Shown: in pieces, positions 1 through 8,417 of the stretch | Numbering within the stretch: the first letter of the stretch is position 1 | How the letters are laid out: each line of letters opens with the position of its first letter | From: Synergistaceae bacterium | GTDB lineage: Bacteria > Synergistota > Synergistia > Synergistales > Synergistaceae | DNA length: 21,629 nt | Direction: 5' to 3' | Assembly: GCA_031271065.1 (NCBI GenBank) | Contig: JAISWP010000025.1 | Location: 1-21,629, forward strand | Translations under genes and position numbers: made by a program | Notes under the pieces: model-generated | What the model saw: only the letters and a program-made list of their open reading frames with translations | The model's database searches: none | Told to the model about the DNA's origin: nothing

Positions 1-411
1 ATGGCATACGAGTGGGACGATGATTTAGCCACAGGCCACGAGATGATCGACGGACAGCATAAACAGCTGATAGCGTCGCTGAACAGGCTTATCGACGCGT
101 GCTCCGAAGGCAAGGGGAGCGCGGAGCTCGGCAATGTCCTCGAATTCCTCAACGCTTACATAATCAAGCATTTCGGCGACGAGGAAAAGATCATGGAGAG
201 ATACGACTATTCCGAATACCTGTACCACAAGCGCTATCACGATGAATTCAAGGCGGCCGTGAGGGAACTGACAAGCCGTCTCCTGGAGGCCGGCCCCACC
301 GACACCCTCGTCGGTGAAGTACATTCGAGCGTCGCGGGATGGCTCGTAAATCACATAAGAAGCGAGGATTTCAAACTGGCGGCTTTTATCAGGACACAGC
401 ACAAAAAATAA
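1..411 (+). CDS. Bacteriohemerythrin
   Basis: A 136-residue single-domain hemerythrin, the full usual length for bacterial members. The di-iron ligands are all visible: H20 in the DGQH motif, H57 and E61 (HxxxE), H76 and H80 (HxxxH), and H118 with D123 (HxxxxD). W5 and the N-terminal EWDDDLATGHEMIDGQHK pattern are typical. Such proteins bind O2 reversibly at a non-heme di-iron centre and are used for oxygen buffering or delivery, or for O2/NO sensing in anaerobes. There is no signal peptide, so it is cytoplasmic. The ATG is the first base of the window, so the ribosome binding site and promoter are out of view, but the N-terminus aligns with the family start. It is convergent with the histidine kinase gene. 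The 182 bases between them (412-593) hold no gene and no convincing U-tailed terminator, only a weak inverted repeat at 528-549. Confidence 0.93.
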   Translation: MAYEWDDDLATGHEMIDGQHKQLIASLNRLIDACSEGKGSAELGNVLEFLNAYIIKHFGDEEKIMERYDYSEYLYHKRYHDEFKAAVRELTSRLLEAGPTDTLVGEVHSSVAGWLVNHIRSEDFKLAAFIRTQHKK

Positions 412-593
412 CCCGGACGCGGACACAACGACACCCGTTTAAACGCCGAACCCTCCCTGGAATGTCACTTGATTTCAGATCGGATTCGCATCAGACAGGT
501 TTGATTCAATCCTCCAGAGCCGATCTTGCGCAAAACGCTGTTTTGACGCCGGGCGGGACGGCTTGAAATTAAAACAGCAGCGATTTTTCGTAT

Positions 594-2768
594 TTATCCG
601 CGTCCCGAAACCCAGTACCGCAATGTCCTGTACAGAGATACCGGGTCTATGGGTTTTGTCAGATGATCGTTCATGCCGCTTTTGAGGTTCAGTTCCCTGT
701 CCTCGGGCAGCGCGTGCGCGGTCAGGGCTATTATGGGCAGGTCCCTGAATTCCGGATTTTCACGAATCTTTATGGTGGCCGTGATGCCGTCCATCTCGGG
801 CATCTGTATGTCCATCAGCACAGCGTCGTACCTTTCGCCCCGTTCCAGCAGTTTGATCGCTTCGACTCCCGTACTGGCCACGTCGATGATCGCGCCGCGC
901 GCTGACAGCAGTTCGGAGGCAATGAGCTGGTTCACCTCGTTGTCCTCGACCAGCAGGACCCTCATGCCCTCGAGAGAACTGAAATCATCCGCCTCCCGGC
1001 CCTTTTCGGCCGGATAAACAGCCGGCCGGTCCAGCCCCAGCTTCACCGTGAAGCAGAATCTGCTGCCGGCGTCTTTCCCCGGCTCGCAATAGATATCCCC
1101 GCCCATCATATTGACGAGACTTCTGGAGATCGCCAGCCCGAGCCCTGTACCCCCGTATCTGCGGGTGCGGGAGGTGTCAGCCTGGGTAAAGGGCATGAAA
1201 AGCCTCTCCTTTTCCTCCTCCGTCACACCTATACCCGTGTCCTCGACCTCGAAGAACAGCGTCGCCTCGTCCCCGGCCGATTCCCGCAAAGAGACGGAGA
1301 TTCGCACCGAGCCGGCGCTGGTGAATTTCACCGCGTTGCCCGCTATATTCATGAGGATCTGCTCCAGCCTCAGATGATCGCCGATCAGTCCGTCGGGCAC
1401 GTCACGCCCCACATCGGATATCAGCTCGAGTGACTTCGCCTCGGCCTGCTCCCGGACCAGGGCGACGACATCGCTCACAGATTTGCGCAGAAGGAACGGC
1501 TCCCGTTTCAGCTTCATGCGGCCTGTATCAATCGAGGAGAAGTCGAGCAGATCGTCTATGACGTTCATGAGCAGATCGGCCGCCCTGGCGGCCTGATGCA
1601 GGTACTCGCGCTGGGACGGATCGAGGCCTGTGTTCTCCAGGAGGCGGTTGATGCCCAGGACGGCGTTCATCGGGGTGCGTATCTCGTGGGATATATTGGC
1701 GAGGAACTCGCTTTTCGCCCGCGCGTTCTTTTCCGCTGTATCCCGCGCCGCGAGAAGCTCCTCCTCTTTCTTCAGCATGGCCCCCAGCATGGCCTTCTGC
1801 TCCCGCAGGTCCCTGGTATAGCCGGCTATTATATATTCGAAGCCGTAACGCACCCTGACGAGCGTTATCTCCGACGGTATGAGTTCTCCGTCGAGCTTCC
1901 TGTGCATCCATTCGAAACGAAGGAACCCCTCCTCAGACGCTCTCCTCAATTTTTCGTGCGCCAGTTCGGCTGAACGTCTTCCGTCCGGCTGAAATTCGGG
2001 GGACAGGTCGTAAAACCTGTCGAGGTATTCCTGCTTGCCCGAGACACCGAAAAGCCTCACCGTTTCCTGATTGCAGGCCAGGCGATTGCCGTCGCTGCCG
2101 AACAGCACGCAGACCATCGGGGTGGCGTCGAGCATTATTTTCGTCCTCTCCTCCGCCTCCACCACTCTTTGAGAGGCGAGAAGGGCGGCGAGATGCGCGC
2201 TCACGGTCTGCATCGTTTCGACGTCGCCAGCCGACAGACGGGAGAGGAAAGGAGGCTGCTCCACATTGCGCCCTGCCGCCAGGATAGCGACGATTCCGCT
2301 GCTGGCGGCCACCGGAGAGGTTATGAGATATTTGATCCCGAGGGACGCCCTCAGACCGGCAAGGCGTCCGGCAACGTCCTCGCCGGTCACGAGGATCGGT
2401 TTTGCCGGGTCCAGCATCTCGTCGTCCGCCTCTATGACTCTATCCCGGATCGACGCCGCCTCATGCTCCGGATACCCCTGGAGAACCGACGGCCTGTAAC
2501 GTCTGCCGGACTCGCGGACCAGCACCGCGCAGCGCTCCATGTTGAGAGCGGAGTTGATGCGCCGGGAGATGGACACGAATATGCTCTCGTAATCCGAATC
2601 GTGCCGGAGCGTGGCGGCAAGCTCCGCCATGAGGCCGAAACCGCGGCGTTTCAGCTCCAGTTCCTGCCTTATGGCTATACACTGAGAGTCCAGAGCCAGA
2701 ATCTTCCCGGCGTCCAGTTCGCAGCACCTTCTCAGGTATTCGAGTTCGCGCGTCAGTTCGTCGTTCAT
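594..2768 (-). CDS. Soluble hybrid sensor histidine kinase (GAF-PAS-HisKA-HATPase-REC)
   Basis: About 724 residues and no membrane segment, so a cytoplasmic sensor. Domain order in this numbering: N-terminal coiled coil (1-42), GAF-like domain (about 43-200), PAS domain (about 208-322), short coiled coil, HisKA with phospho-acceptor H361 in ANISHEIRTPMN, and HATPase_c with N box (NIAGNAVKF), G1 box DTGIG and G2 box GGTGLGL. A C-terminal receiver domain follows, with E608/D609, phospho-acceptor D653 in VLMDIQMPEMDG and K705. The ATG at 2768 overlaps the stop of the FIST gene as ATGA, pointing to translational coupling. An in-frame TTG at 2789 with GGAG four bases upstream would add seven residues; neither start has an ideal ribosome binding site. 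It is the last gene of the six-gene operon. The receiver at its own C-terminus suggests a phosphorelay whose later partners are not in the window. The ligands of GAF and PAS cannot be read from sequence. Confidence 0.93.
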   Translation of the reverse strand: MNDELTRELEYLRRCCELDAGKILALDSQCIAIRQELELKRRGFGLMAELAATLRHDSDYESIFVSISRRINSALNMERCAVLVRESGRRYRPSVLQGYPEHEAASIRDRVIEADDEMLDPAKPILVTGEDVAGRLAGLRASLGIKYLITSPVAASSGIVAILAAGRNVEQPPFLSRLSAGDVETMQTVSAHLAALLASQRVVEAEERTKIMLDATPMVCVLFGSDGNRLACNQETVRLFGVSGKQEYLDRFYDLSPEFQPDGRRSAELAHEKLRRASEEGFLRFEWMHRKLDGELIPSEITLVRVRYGFEYIIAGYTRDLREQKAMLGAMLKKEEELLAARDTAEKNARAKSEFLANISHEIRTPMNAVLGINRLLENTGLDPSQREYLHQAARAADLLMNVIDDLLDFSSIDTGRMKLKREPFLLRKSVSDVVALVREQAEAKSLELISDVGRDVPDGLIGDHLRLEQILMNIAGNAVKFTSAGSVRISVSLRESAGDEATLFFEVEDTGIGVTEEEKERLFMPFTQADTSRTRRYGGTGLGLAISRSLVNMMGGDIYCEPGKDAGSRFCFTVKLGLDRPAVYPAEKGREADDFSSLEGMRVLLVEDNEVNQLIASELLSARGAIIDVASTGVEAIKLLERGERYDAVLMDIQMPEMDGITATIKIRENPEFRDLPIIALTAHALPEDRELNLKSGMNDHLTKPIDPVSLYRTLRYWVSGRG

Positions 2769-3970
2769 TCCGGCACGCTGAAAAGACAAAATACTCCGGT
2801 CCAGTCGAGCCCTCTGGGGCGTCCCTGGACCCGCGATATTTCGACGCCGGTGTAGATGCCTAGCGTCGGAACCCGTCCCGCCACCGTGTCCCTGAGCACC
2901 ACCGCGTCTTCGATGTCGACTCCGCCGTAGCCCGCCGCGCGTCCCGCACAGTTGATATAAAACCCGAACACCGGCCTCCGGCCCGACACGAGTTCGAACA
3001 CGCCGTCGATTTTCGGCTTCATATAATCGAGATCGAAACTGCGGTACATTATCTGGAACTCAGTGCCCTCCGTCATATCGGGCTCGAACATCACAATGCC
3101 GTCATGCTCCCTGTCTATGGCAAGGCAGAGACGGCTTGCGTAGATATTTTCGTCGTACTCCGCCCACCTTCTGCCGCTGTGCACTCCGAAAAGCAGGAAG
3201 AAGGGATACGCTTCGGGGGAAATACTGCCCCCCAGCGTCTCGTCGATGAATCTGAGCGCGGGCCTGCCGTTTATCTCCAGGATGACAGGCCCCATAGCCT
3301 TAGTCACCGTGTAATATCCCGTCGCGGGGCGGCAGCCGTGCATGATGACGCTGTCCACGCGCACATCCCCTCCGAAAGTCATGGTCATGGCGTGATGATC
3401 CGTAATATCGCTTCCTATCCACTGCTTCACGGCGCTGCAGGCGTAGTCCCCCATCATCCCAGCCCCGTTGATATCCGGCAGAAAACCCATCTCGTTCTCT
3501 ATACCGGCCAGAAGGTGGGTGGCCATGAGAAGCCTCAGGCCGCCTTGAGTCCGGTCGATCGTGTCGTAAAAAAGCATCACCTGGGAGTCTTTCGATATCC
3601 CGGCGCCGCGCATCCTGCGTCCGAGCCGCTGCCCGGTCTCGAACTCGCCTTCGTGCAGGCCGCCCTCCGACAGGATGTCCACGGTGGAGTCCTCCAGCCA
3701 GAAACAGGCGGCTCCCACCTGGTCCCCGGCATAACCGTAACAGTCGTTGGTTATTATCCCCACCGCTCCGCCCCCGGCGATGCGAGCGCGCTCCCCGACG
3801 ACGCTCCTAACGGCGCCGAGCAGTGCGGAAGCGTCGTGCCGCGCCGTGGCAAACAGCATGACGAGGTCACATTCATCCCTGCGGCGCGCGCGCCGCACTG
3901 CCTCTCCGGCGGCCTGCGCGCCAGCCAGATTCGTATCCGGGTTATCGCTGAAACCGACAGCCGCGTGCAT
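2765..3970 (-). CDS. FIST-domain (FIST_N + FIST_C) sensory protein
   Basis: A 401-residue soluble protein with the FIST_N region at about 34-228 and FIST_C at about 230-378. The FIST_C hallmark is clear: GFYINCAGRAAGYGG around 336-350, followed by LGIYTGVEISRVQG. FIST proteins are cytoplasmic ligand sensors that pair with histidine kinases. The family was predicted to sense small molecules such as amino acids, and the Pseudomonas member NosP, encoded next to hybrid kinase NahK, is a heme-based NO sensor. Here the stop overlaps the start of a hybrid kinase (ATGA), so the two are probably one signalling unit. The ATG at 3970 has a strong GGGGGAG six bases upstream. It follows the transporter genes after 43 untranslated bases without a terminator. 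Ligand unknown; histidines at 192-193 and 211 could be tested as heme ligands, but I cannot assign one. Confidence 0.88.
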   Translation of the reverse strand: MHAAVGFSDNPDTNLAGAQAAGEAVRRARRRDECDLVMLFATARHDASALLGAVRSVVGERARIAGGGAVGIITNDCYGYAGDQVGAACFWLEDSTVDILSEGGLHEGEFETGQRLGRRMRGAGISKDSQVMLFYDTIDRTQGGLRLLMATHLLAGIENEMGFLPDINGAGMMGDYACSAVKQWIGSDITDHHAMTMTFGGDVRVDSVIMHGCRPATGYYTVTKAMGPVILEINGRPALRFIDETLGGSISPEAYPFFLLFGVHSGRRWAEYDENIYASRLCLAIDREHDGIVMFEPDMTEGTEFQIMYRSFDLDYMKPKIDGVFELVSGRRPVFGFYINCAGRAAGYGGVDIEDAVVLRDTVAGRVPTLGIYTGVEISRVQGRPRGLDWTGVFCLFSVPE

Positions 3971-4013
3971 CTTATCTCCCCCGGTATGCGCTCAGAGTGT
4001 CAGGACAGTCATT

Positions 4014-4526
4014 TTAAAATCCCCCGTCAATCATGCCGCCGCCGGGCAGACCGTCCTCAGTCCCTCCGGACGACGGAGGATCGTCCGGGATTGCCACAGG
4101 CTCCGGCGAATAGAGGGGGTTCGGGACCCGTATGTTTTCCGCTTCGTTCGTTATGGCCGGGATCGAGATCATTTCAGCCCTCGTGTTGAAATCGAGCGTT
4201 ATCCTCCGCTCGACGGTCTTTATCACCGAATCGTCGTCCTCGTTTATCACCTTTACGGTAAGGACGTGTTCGGCGCCCACCATCTTCTTTATGACCCTGT
4301 CATCCGCCCACATGTCGAAGTCTTTTATCCTGCCGTTGTCTATTATCACGGTTCCGTAGTCCATCGCGGCGTACTCTCTGCCGTCTATGACCACAGACCC
4401 GTTATCGATAATCATGTCGAACTCCCTGCCTATTTTGTACATCAGGACGGCCAGAGCCGCGAGCGCTAACACAGAGAGCGCGCGTATGACCATCCTTCGG
4501 GCCGCCGCCGCGTCCTTTCGAGCCAT
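4014..4526 (-). CDS. Small membrane-anchored protein of unknown function, transporter-associated
   Basis: 170 residues. The N-terminus is basic (MARKDAAAARR), followed by one hydrophobic segment at about 13-32 (VIRALSVLALAALAVLMYKI) and a region of about 110 residues that should lie outside the membrane, ending in a Pro/Gly-rich tail (PDDPPSSGGTEDGLPGGG). There is no lipobox cysteine, so it is more likely a signal anchor than a lipoprotein. The extracytoplasmic part has repeated beta-like strands (SVVIDGREYAAMDYGTVIID). The ATG lies three bases after the stop of the upstream permease gene, with GGGGAGG inside that gene's 3' end eight bases upstream, so it is co-translated with the importer. 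From memory it resembles an uncharacterised family (possibly DUF6672) seen beside similar ABC importers in spirochaetes and fusobacteria; I could not verify this. It may be an accessory subunit of the transporter. Confidence 0.75.
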   Translation of the reverse strand: MARKDAAAARRMVIRALSVLALAALAVLMYKIGREFDMIIDNGSVVIDGREYAAMDYGTVIIDNGRIKDFDMWADDRVIKKMVGAEHVLTVKVINEDDDSVIKTVERRITLDFNTRAEMISIPAITNEAENIRVPNPLYSPEPVAIPDDPPSSGGTEDGLPGGGMIDGGF

Positions 4527-4529
4527 CGG

Positions 4530-5675
4530 CTAGGCCTCCCCTCTGAGACTGCGTCTGGAACGCTCGCGTTCCTGATAACGCTTCCACGCGTGAAGCACAA
4601 GGGCCACGGCTATTATTCCGTATGACACGTAGACCCGGAAATATTCGCCCAGCTGGGCCTGGCCTATCAGCTCCTTGCCCGCCATCGGAGAGACGACGAA
4701 CATCAGGTGAAAGAGAATCACCCCCACGAATACGTTGGCTATCGACGCCTTTGAGACGGTAGCCCCCCCTATGAGAAGGGCGGCTATCGAGAACATCCCG
4801 GTCTGATCGTGGCTGTTGTAGGTGTTCATCGTTCCGATGTTCTGAAGAAAGATGATCTGTCCGAACGCCGCAAGCATCGTCGAAATGATTATGGCTATCA
4901 CGCGGGTCCTCTCCACGGCTATTCCCGACGAGTCGGCCACAGCCATATCCTGCCCTATCGCCCTCATGTCCTGCCCCAGCTTCGTGCGGCGGAACCAGAC
5001 TATGAAAAGGCAGAACACCGCTATCAGAAGATAAGTGCTGACCGGGATGTTCACGCTCGATCCACCGACGGGAATATTGAACTCGAGGGCGTTGTCGAGG
5101 GCGTGCCGCAGGCCGGTCAGGTTTATGGCGTTGCGTACGCCGTAACCCCTGGACAGCACCAGCTGCGGGTTGGTCACAGGTATGCGGAGCTCTATATCCG
5201 CGAAGGGTATCCGGATCATTCCCCTCACCCCTATGAGATACAGCACCACGAACTGATAGATGCCGTTCATGAAGAAACCCAGTATGTACGAGGTCACCAT
5301 CTCGCGCCCCTTGGCCCGGTTGAGGACGCTGCCGCAGATATAGCCCAGCACGGCCGCTATCGGCAAACTGATTATCGCCGCGAGCACCATGCCCGGGATG
5401 CCCACAATCGCCCAGTCTGTGACCAGAATCAGCCCTATCTGCCCCGCCATCGCGCCCAGCACCATTCCGAAGTTGAGCCCCATGCCGGCCATTATGGGAA
5501 TAAGCAGGGAGAGCACCAAAAAAGAATTCCGGGCGAGCCGCGTCAGCATCTCCTGCAGAAGATAGGAGGAGGAAAAGCCCGAGAGCGGGATGGCGATTGC
5601 GGACAGCGCGATGAATATTATCGGCACGGAGTTGGATATCAGAAAATGCCTGACGTTGTCTTGCATCCGGTTCAT
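4530..5675 (-). CDS. ABC transporter permease (BPD_transp_2 / RbsC-like), second subunit
   Basis: 381 residues, strongly hydrophobic with about nine or ten predicted membrane segments, belonging to the large permease family that serves ribose/galactose, nucleoside and branched-chain amino acid importers. The stretch AALLIGGATVSKASIANVFVGVI near 300-320 corresponds to the conserved GGA loop region late in these permeases. A hydrophilic insertion at about 155-215 lies between membrane segments and should form an extracytoplasmic loop, which could contact a binding protein. The ATG overlaps the upstream permease stop as TGATG, so the two subunits are translationally coupled and probably form a heterodimer. 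The substrate cannot be deduced: the operon has no solute-binding protein to indicate it. Confidence 0.9.
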   Translation of the reverse strand: MNRMQDNVRHFLISNSVPIIFIALSAIAIPLSGFSSSYLLQEMLTRLARNSFLVLSLLIPIMAGMGLNFGMVLGAMAGQIGLILVTDWAIVGIPGMVLAAIISLPIAAVLGYICGSVLNRAKGREMVTSYILGFFMNGIYQFVVLYLIGVRGMIRIPFADIELRIPVTNPQLVLSRGYGVRNAINLTGLRHALDNALEFNIPVGGSSVNIPVSTYLLIAVFCLFIVWFRRTKLGQDMRAIGQDMAVADSSGIAVERTRVIAIIISTMLAAFGQIIFLQNIGTMNTYNSHDQTGMFSIAALLIGGATVSKASIANVFVGVILFHLMFVVSPMAGKELIGQAQLGEYFRVYVSYGIIAVALVLHAWKRYQERERSRRSLRGEA

Positions 5676-6724
5676 CAGCGCTTCACCTGCGTCTTTCTCG
5701 TGAGGGCGTAAAGTATCATGCCGTTGGATACGATTATCCTTATCACTTCCGACATGTCAGACTGGAGCAGGCTGTTTATGACCGACGGGGTCATCGTGAG
5801 TATACCCTGGAACAGGAAGGTTCCTGCCACGACGTTGGTCATGGTGGCCTTGTTGACTGACGCCCCGCCCAGAAGTATGGCGGCGACCGCCGGAAACGCC
5901 ATGTAAAGCGGTCCCATGTAGAGCTGGATGAAGCCGAAGCTCTGTTCGTAGATCAGTATCCCCATGGCGCCCAGGACGGTGGAAAGCATCACGGATATGG
6001 TCCTCATCCTGTTCACGTCCACGCCGGAAGCCCTCGCGAATTCAGGGTTAGAGCCCACGGCGGTGACAGCAGTTCCCGTCTTGGTCCGAAAGAAAGCCCA
6101 CACCAGAAACAGCATCAGGAAAAAGAATATGAACATCCCGGTGGGAAAATAAAATGCCCCCGTATCCGACCCGAAAGCCAGGAAGTCGCTCAAAACATGC
6201 CTCCAATAACCCTCGGTGCTGATAGTGGTCCTCAGCCCGCTGCCCCCGTAGCCCCATATCATCACCGGACTGTTAAAGGGGAGCAGAAGCCACGCCATGC
6301 ACATGACGGCGACCGACGAAAATCCGACGTAGGTCGCTATCATCATCTCCTCTCCCTTGACCCTGTTGAGGATCTGCGCGTAGAAAAACCCGAGCGCCGC
6401 CGCTATGGGAAGCGCAACCAGCATGGCGAACCCAAAACCCGCCAGCCCTTTGACCTGGAACTGAATGGAGGTGACCGCGCCCAGAAGGCCTGCTATTATC
6501 CCGAGAGGCAGGCCGAAATTCAGTCCGCATCCGCTCTGCACCATCGGCACCATCGCAAGGACCAGCACCCCGTTCATGCCGACCCTCACGAGGGTATCGG
6601 AGAGGGACGAGAGCACCCTGACGTTTACGAAGGGCGCCGCTATGTAAAGAGACAGCAGGAACAGGCCTATTATGATGCGGGGCCATCCGGCGTTCTCTAT
6701 GAATTTTCTGATGCCGCCGCCCAT
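5675..6724 (-). CDS. ABC transporter permease (BPD_transp_2 / RbsC-like), first subunit
   Basis: 349 residues with about eight to ten membrane segments. It has the same family features as its downstream partner: an N-terminal helix starting at about 15, the QSGCGLNFGLPLGIIAGLLGA segment near 63-83, and AAILLGGASVNKATMTNVVAG in the C-terminal third. Both permeases share the pattern GLNFG followed by a Gly/Ala-rich helix, and a hydrophilic NRVKGEEMM / NRAKGREMV loop that probably faces the ATPase, indicating an old duplication. The ATG overlaps the ATPase stop as TGATG, with GGAGG nine bases upstream. It forms the translocation pore with the other permease. Confidence 0.9.
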   Translation of the reverse strand: MGGGIRKFIENAGWPRIIIGLFLLSLYIAAPFVNVRVLSSLSDTLVRVGMNGVLVLAMVPMVQSGCGLNFGLPLGIIAGLLGAVTSIQFQVKGLAGFGFAMLVALPIAAALGFFYAQILNRVKGEEMMIATYVGFSSVAVMCMAWLLLPFNSPVMIWGYGGSGLRTTISTEGYWRHVLSDFLAFGSDTGAFYFPTGMFIFFFLMLFLVWAFFRTKTGTAVTAVGSNPEFARASGVDVNRMRTISVMLSTVLGAMGILIYEQSFGFIQLYMGPLYMAFPAVAAILLGGASVNKATMTNVVAGTFLFQGILTMTPSVINSLLQSDMSEVIRIIVSNGMILYALTRKTQVKR

Positions 6725-8343
6725 CAGTCTTCACCTCCGACGATGACGGGATCGGACACAGCCGCGTCGCTCCCCACCATGAGAAGGCCGAACTCCGCGG
6801 CCGGGTCGGTCGCGGGGCGTATCCCGATCACCCTTCCGTTATCCACTATCGCTATCCTGTCGCATATCGAACGCAGTTCCTCCAGTTCTGAGGAAGTTAT
6901 GATTATCGTGGTCCCGCGCTCCTCGTTGACCCTTCGGAGGGTGTCGAGGACGAGTTTTTTCGCCCCCACGTCTATGCCTCTGGTCGGCTCCGACACGAAA
7001 AGGATGTCCGGGCTCACGACAAATGCCTTCGCGAGACAGACCTTCTGCTGATTGCCCCCGGAGAGCTCGACCGCGCGCTGTTTGTGGGAGGTGCACTTGA
7101 TGTCCAGCCCCTCGATATATTCCTGTGCGGCAGCCCTCATGGCCTCGTTGTCGCGCCATTTGAGCAGTCCGCCCAGCAGCTTTCTGACGAATTTGTCCTG
7201 CACCTGCATGGCGGTGAACGCCATGTTCCAGTCTATGGACTCTTCCAGGAGCAGCCCCACTCCCCTCCGGTCCTCGGACACGAACGCGATGTCGTGGGAA
7301 AGGGAGTGAGCCGGGTCGTTGAGCCTGACGTTCCTGCCTTTTACCTTCACGCTGCCTCCGGCGGCAAAGAGCCCCATAATGCCGTTGGCTATGCCCAGCT
7401 TGCCCTGGCCCGCCAGCCCGCCTATTCCGAAAATTTCTCCTTTTTGCACGGAGAACGTCGCTTCGCGCACCGTTTCGCCCGGCATATCCACCCAGAGACG
7501 TTCGGCCTCCAGAATCGTCTCGGTATCGCCCCTCGGAGGCCTGTGGGACGGAGCGGTCTCCACATTGCGCCCGACCATCTGGCTCGCTATCCGGAACACG
7601 TCGGTTTCGCCGGGCCGCGTCTCGCTGACGATCCTGCCGTCGCGAAGCACGAGTATCTTGCCGCAGAGATCCACCACCTCCTGCAGACGGTGAGAGATGA
7701 ATATTATGGATATTCCCTTTTTGGAGATGCCCCGCAGGGATTGTATCAGTATCTCGGCCTCGCTCTCGGCCAGAACCGCGGTGGGCTCGTCGAGCACCAG
7801 AAGTTTCGTGTTTTTCCGGTCTATCTCCCGCGCAATCTCGGTGAACTGTTTGTGCCCAACGGGCATCTCGGAAGCCAGCATCATGGGATCTATGGAAAAC
7901 CCTATCTCGGATATGGCGCTCTCGGCCCTCCGCCTCATGTCCTGTCTGTCCAGCGTCTTTATCCTGCCGCCGAATATCTCCACAAGCGGGTTGTATTTTG
8001 TGGATTCCCTGTTGAGGAGTATATTTTCGGTGACGGTGAAACCGGGCAGAAGCGAAAATTCCTGATGGACCATCCCCACGCCCGCGTCTATCGCGTCGAA
8101 CGGGGAGGAAAAGCGCGCCTCTTTTCCCTCAAAAAAGACTTTACCCTCGTAACCTCCCGTGCCCGCGATGACAGGCATACCGAAAAGGATGTTCATGAGG
8201 GTCGACTTCCCGGCTCCGTTTTCTCCGACGAGGCCCAGTATCTCCCCATGTCCCAGGGAAAAGCTGACGTCCGCCAGGACCCGGTTGCCGAAAAACTCCT
8301 TGCCAACGGATTCCATCCTCAAAAGTGGCTCGTCTTTGGCCAT
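6724..8343 (-). CDS. ABC importer ATPase with two fused nucleotide-binding domains (RbsA/MglA type)
   Basis: 539 residues in two ATPase halves, as in CUT2 sugar and BMP-type nucleoside importers. Half 1 has Walker A GENGAGKS (40-47), Q94, a degenerate signature MPVGHKQ (160-166), Walker B LLVLDEP (181-187) and H218. Half 2 has a degenerate Walker A GGLAGQGKL (308-316), a canonical signature LSGGNQQK (427-434) and a Walker B reading LFVSEPTRGIDVG, where the usual Asp before the catalytic Glu is Ser451. One composite ATP site is therefore canonical and the other degenerate. The ATG at 8343 is chosen because the domain starts right after it and GAGGGG lies ten bases upstream. Earlier in-frame ATGs (8370, 8460) lack a ribosome binding site, and 8460 is upstream of the predicted promoter. 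First gene of the six-gene operon. Confidence 0.92.
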   Translation of the reverse strand: MAKDEPLLRMESVGKEFFGNRVLADVSFSLGHGEILGLVGENGAGKSTLMNILFGMPVIAGTGGYEGKVFFEGKEARFSSPFDAIDAGVGMVHQEFSLLPGFTVTENILLNRESTKYNPLVEIFGGRIKTLDRQDMRRRAESAISEIGFSIDPMMLASEMPVGHKQFTEIAREIDRKNTKLLVLDEPTAVLAESEAEILIQSLRGISKKGISIIFISHRLQEVVDLCGKILVLRDGRIVSETRPGETDVFRIASQMVGRNVETAPSHRPPRGDTETILEAERLWVDMPGETVREATFSVQKGEIFGIGGLAGQGKLGIANGIMGLFAAGGSVKVKGRNVRLNDPAHSLSHDIAFVSEDRRGVGLLLEESIDWNMAFTAMQVQDKFVRKLLGGLLKWRDNEAMRAAAQEYIEGLDIKCTSHKQRAVELSGGNQQKVCLAKAFVVSPDILFVSEPTRGIDVGAKKLVLDTLRRVNEERGTTIIITSSELEELRSICDRIAIVDNGRVIGIRPATDPAAEFGLLMVGSDAAVSDPVIVGGED

Positions 8344-8388
8344 ACGCACACCACCCCTCGTTTTTTCCATCGATAAATACACTGGGAC

Positions 8389-8417
8389 ATTATACACCAA
8401 CGGGACGGCGCTTTTTA
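8389..8417 (-). promoter_or_regulatory. Probable sigma-70-type promoter of the six-gene transporter/sensor operon
   Basis: Reading the minus strand, a perfect -10 hexamer TATAAT occupies 8394-8389. Seventeen bases upstream is TAAAAA (8417-8412), a poor -35. Transcription would start near 8382 and leave a leader of about 40 bases before the ATPase ATG at 8343. A 5-bp hairpin (CCGCC/GGCGG, 8419-8433) sits just upstream of the -35. The perfect -10 and sensible spacing support the call; the weak -35 lowers it. Confidence 0.55.

Noticed and set aside
528..549. Inverted repeat GCGCAAAAC / GTTTTGaCGC between the hemerythrin and kinase genes
   Set aside because: AT-rich short stem with a bulge and no T run on either strand; not enough to call a terminator for the convergent genes.
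3104..4189. Long + strand reading frame opposite the FIST and anchored-protein genes
   Set aside because: Shadow of real minus-strand genes in GC-rich DNA; the translation is rich in His/Arg/Pro with no domain, and other long antisense frames in the window behave the same way.
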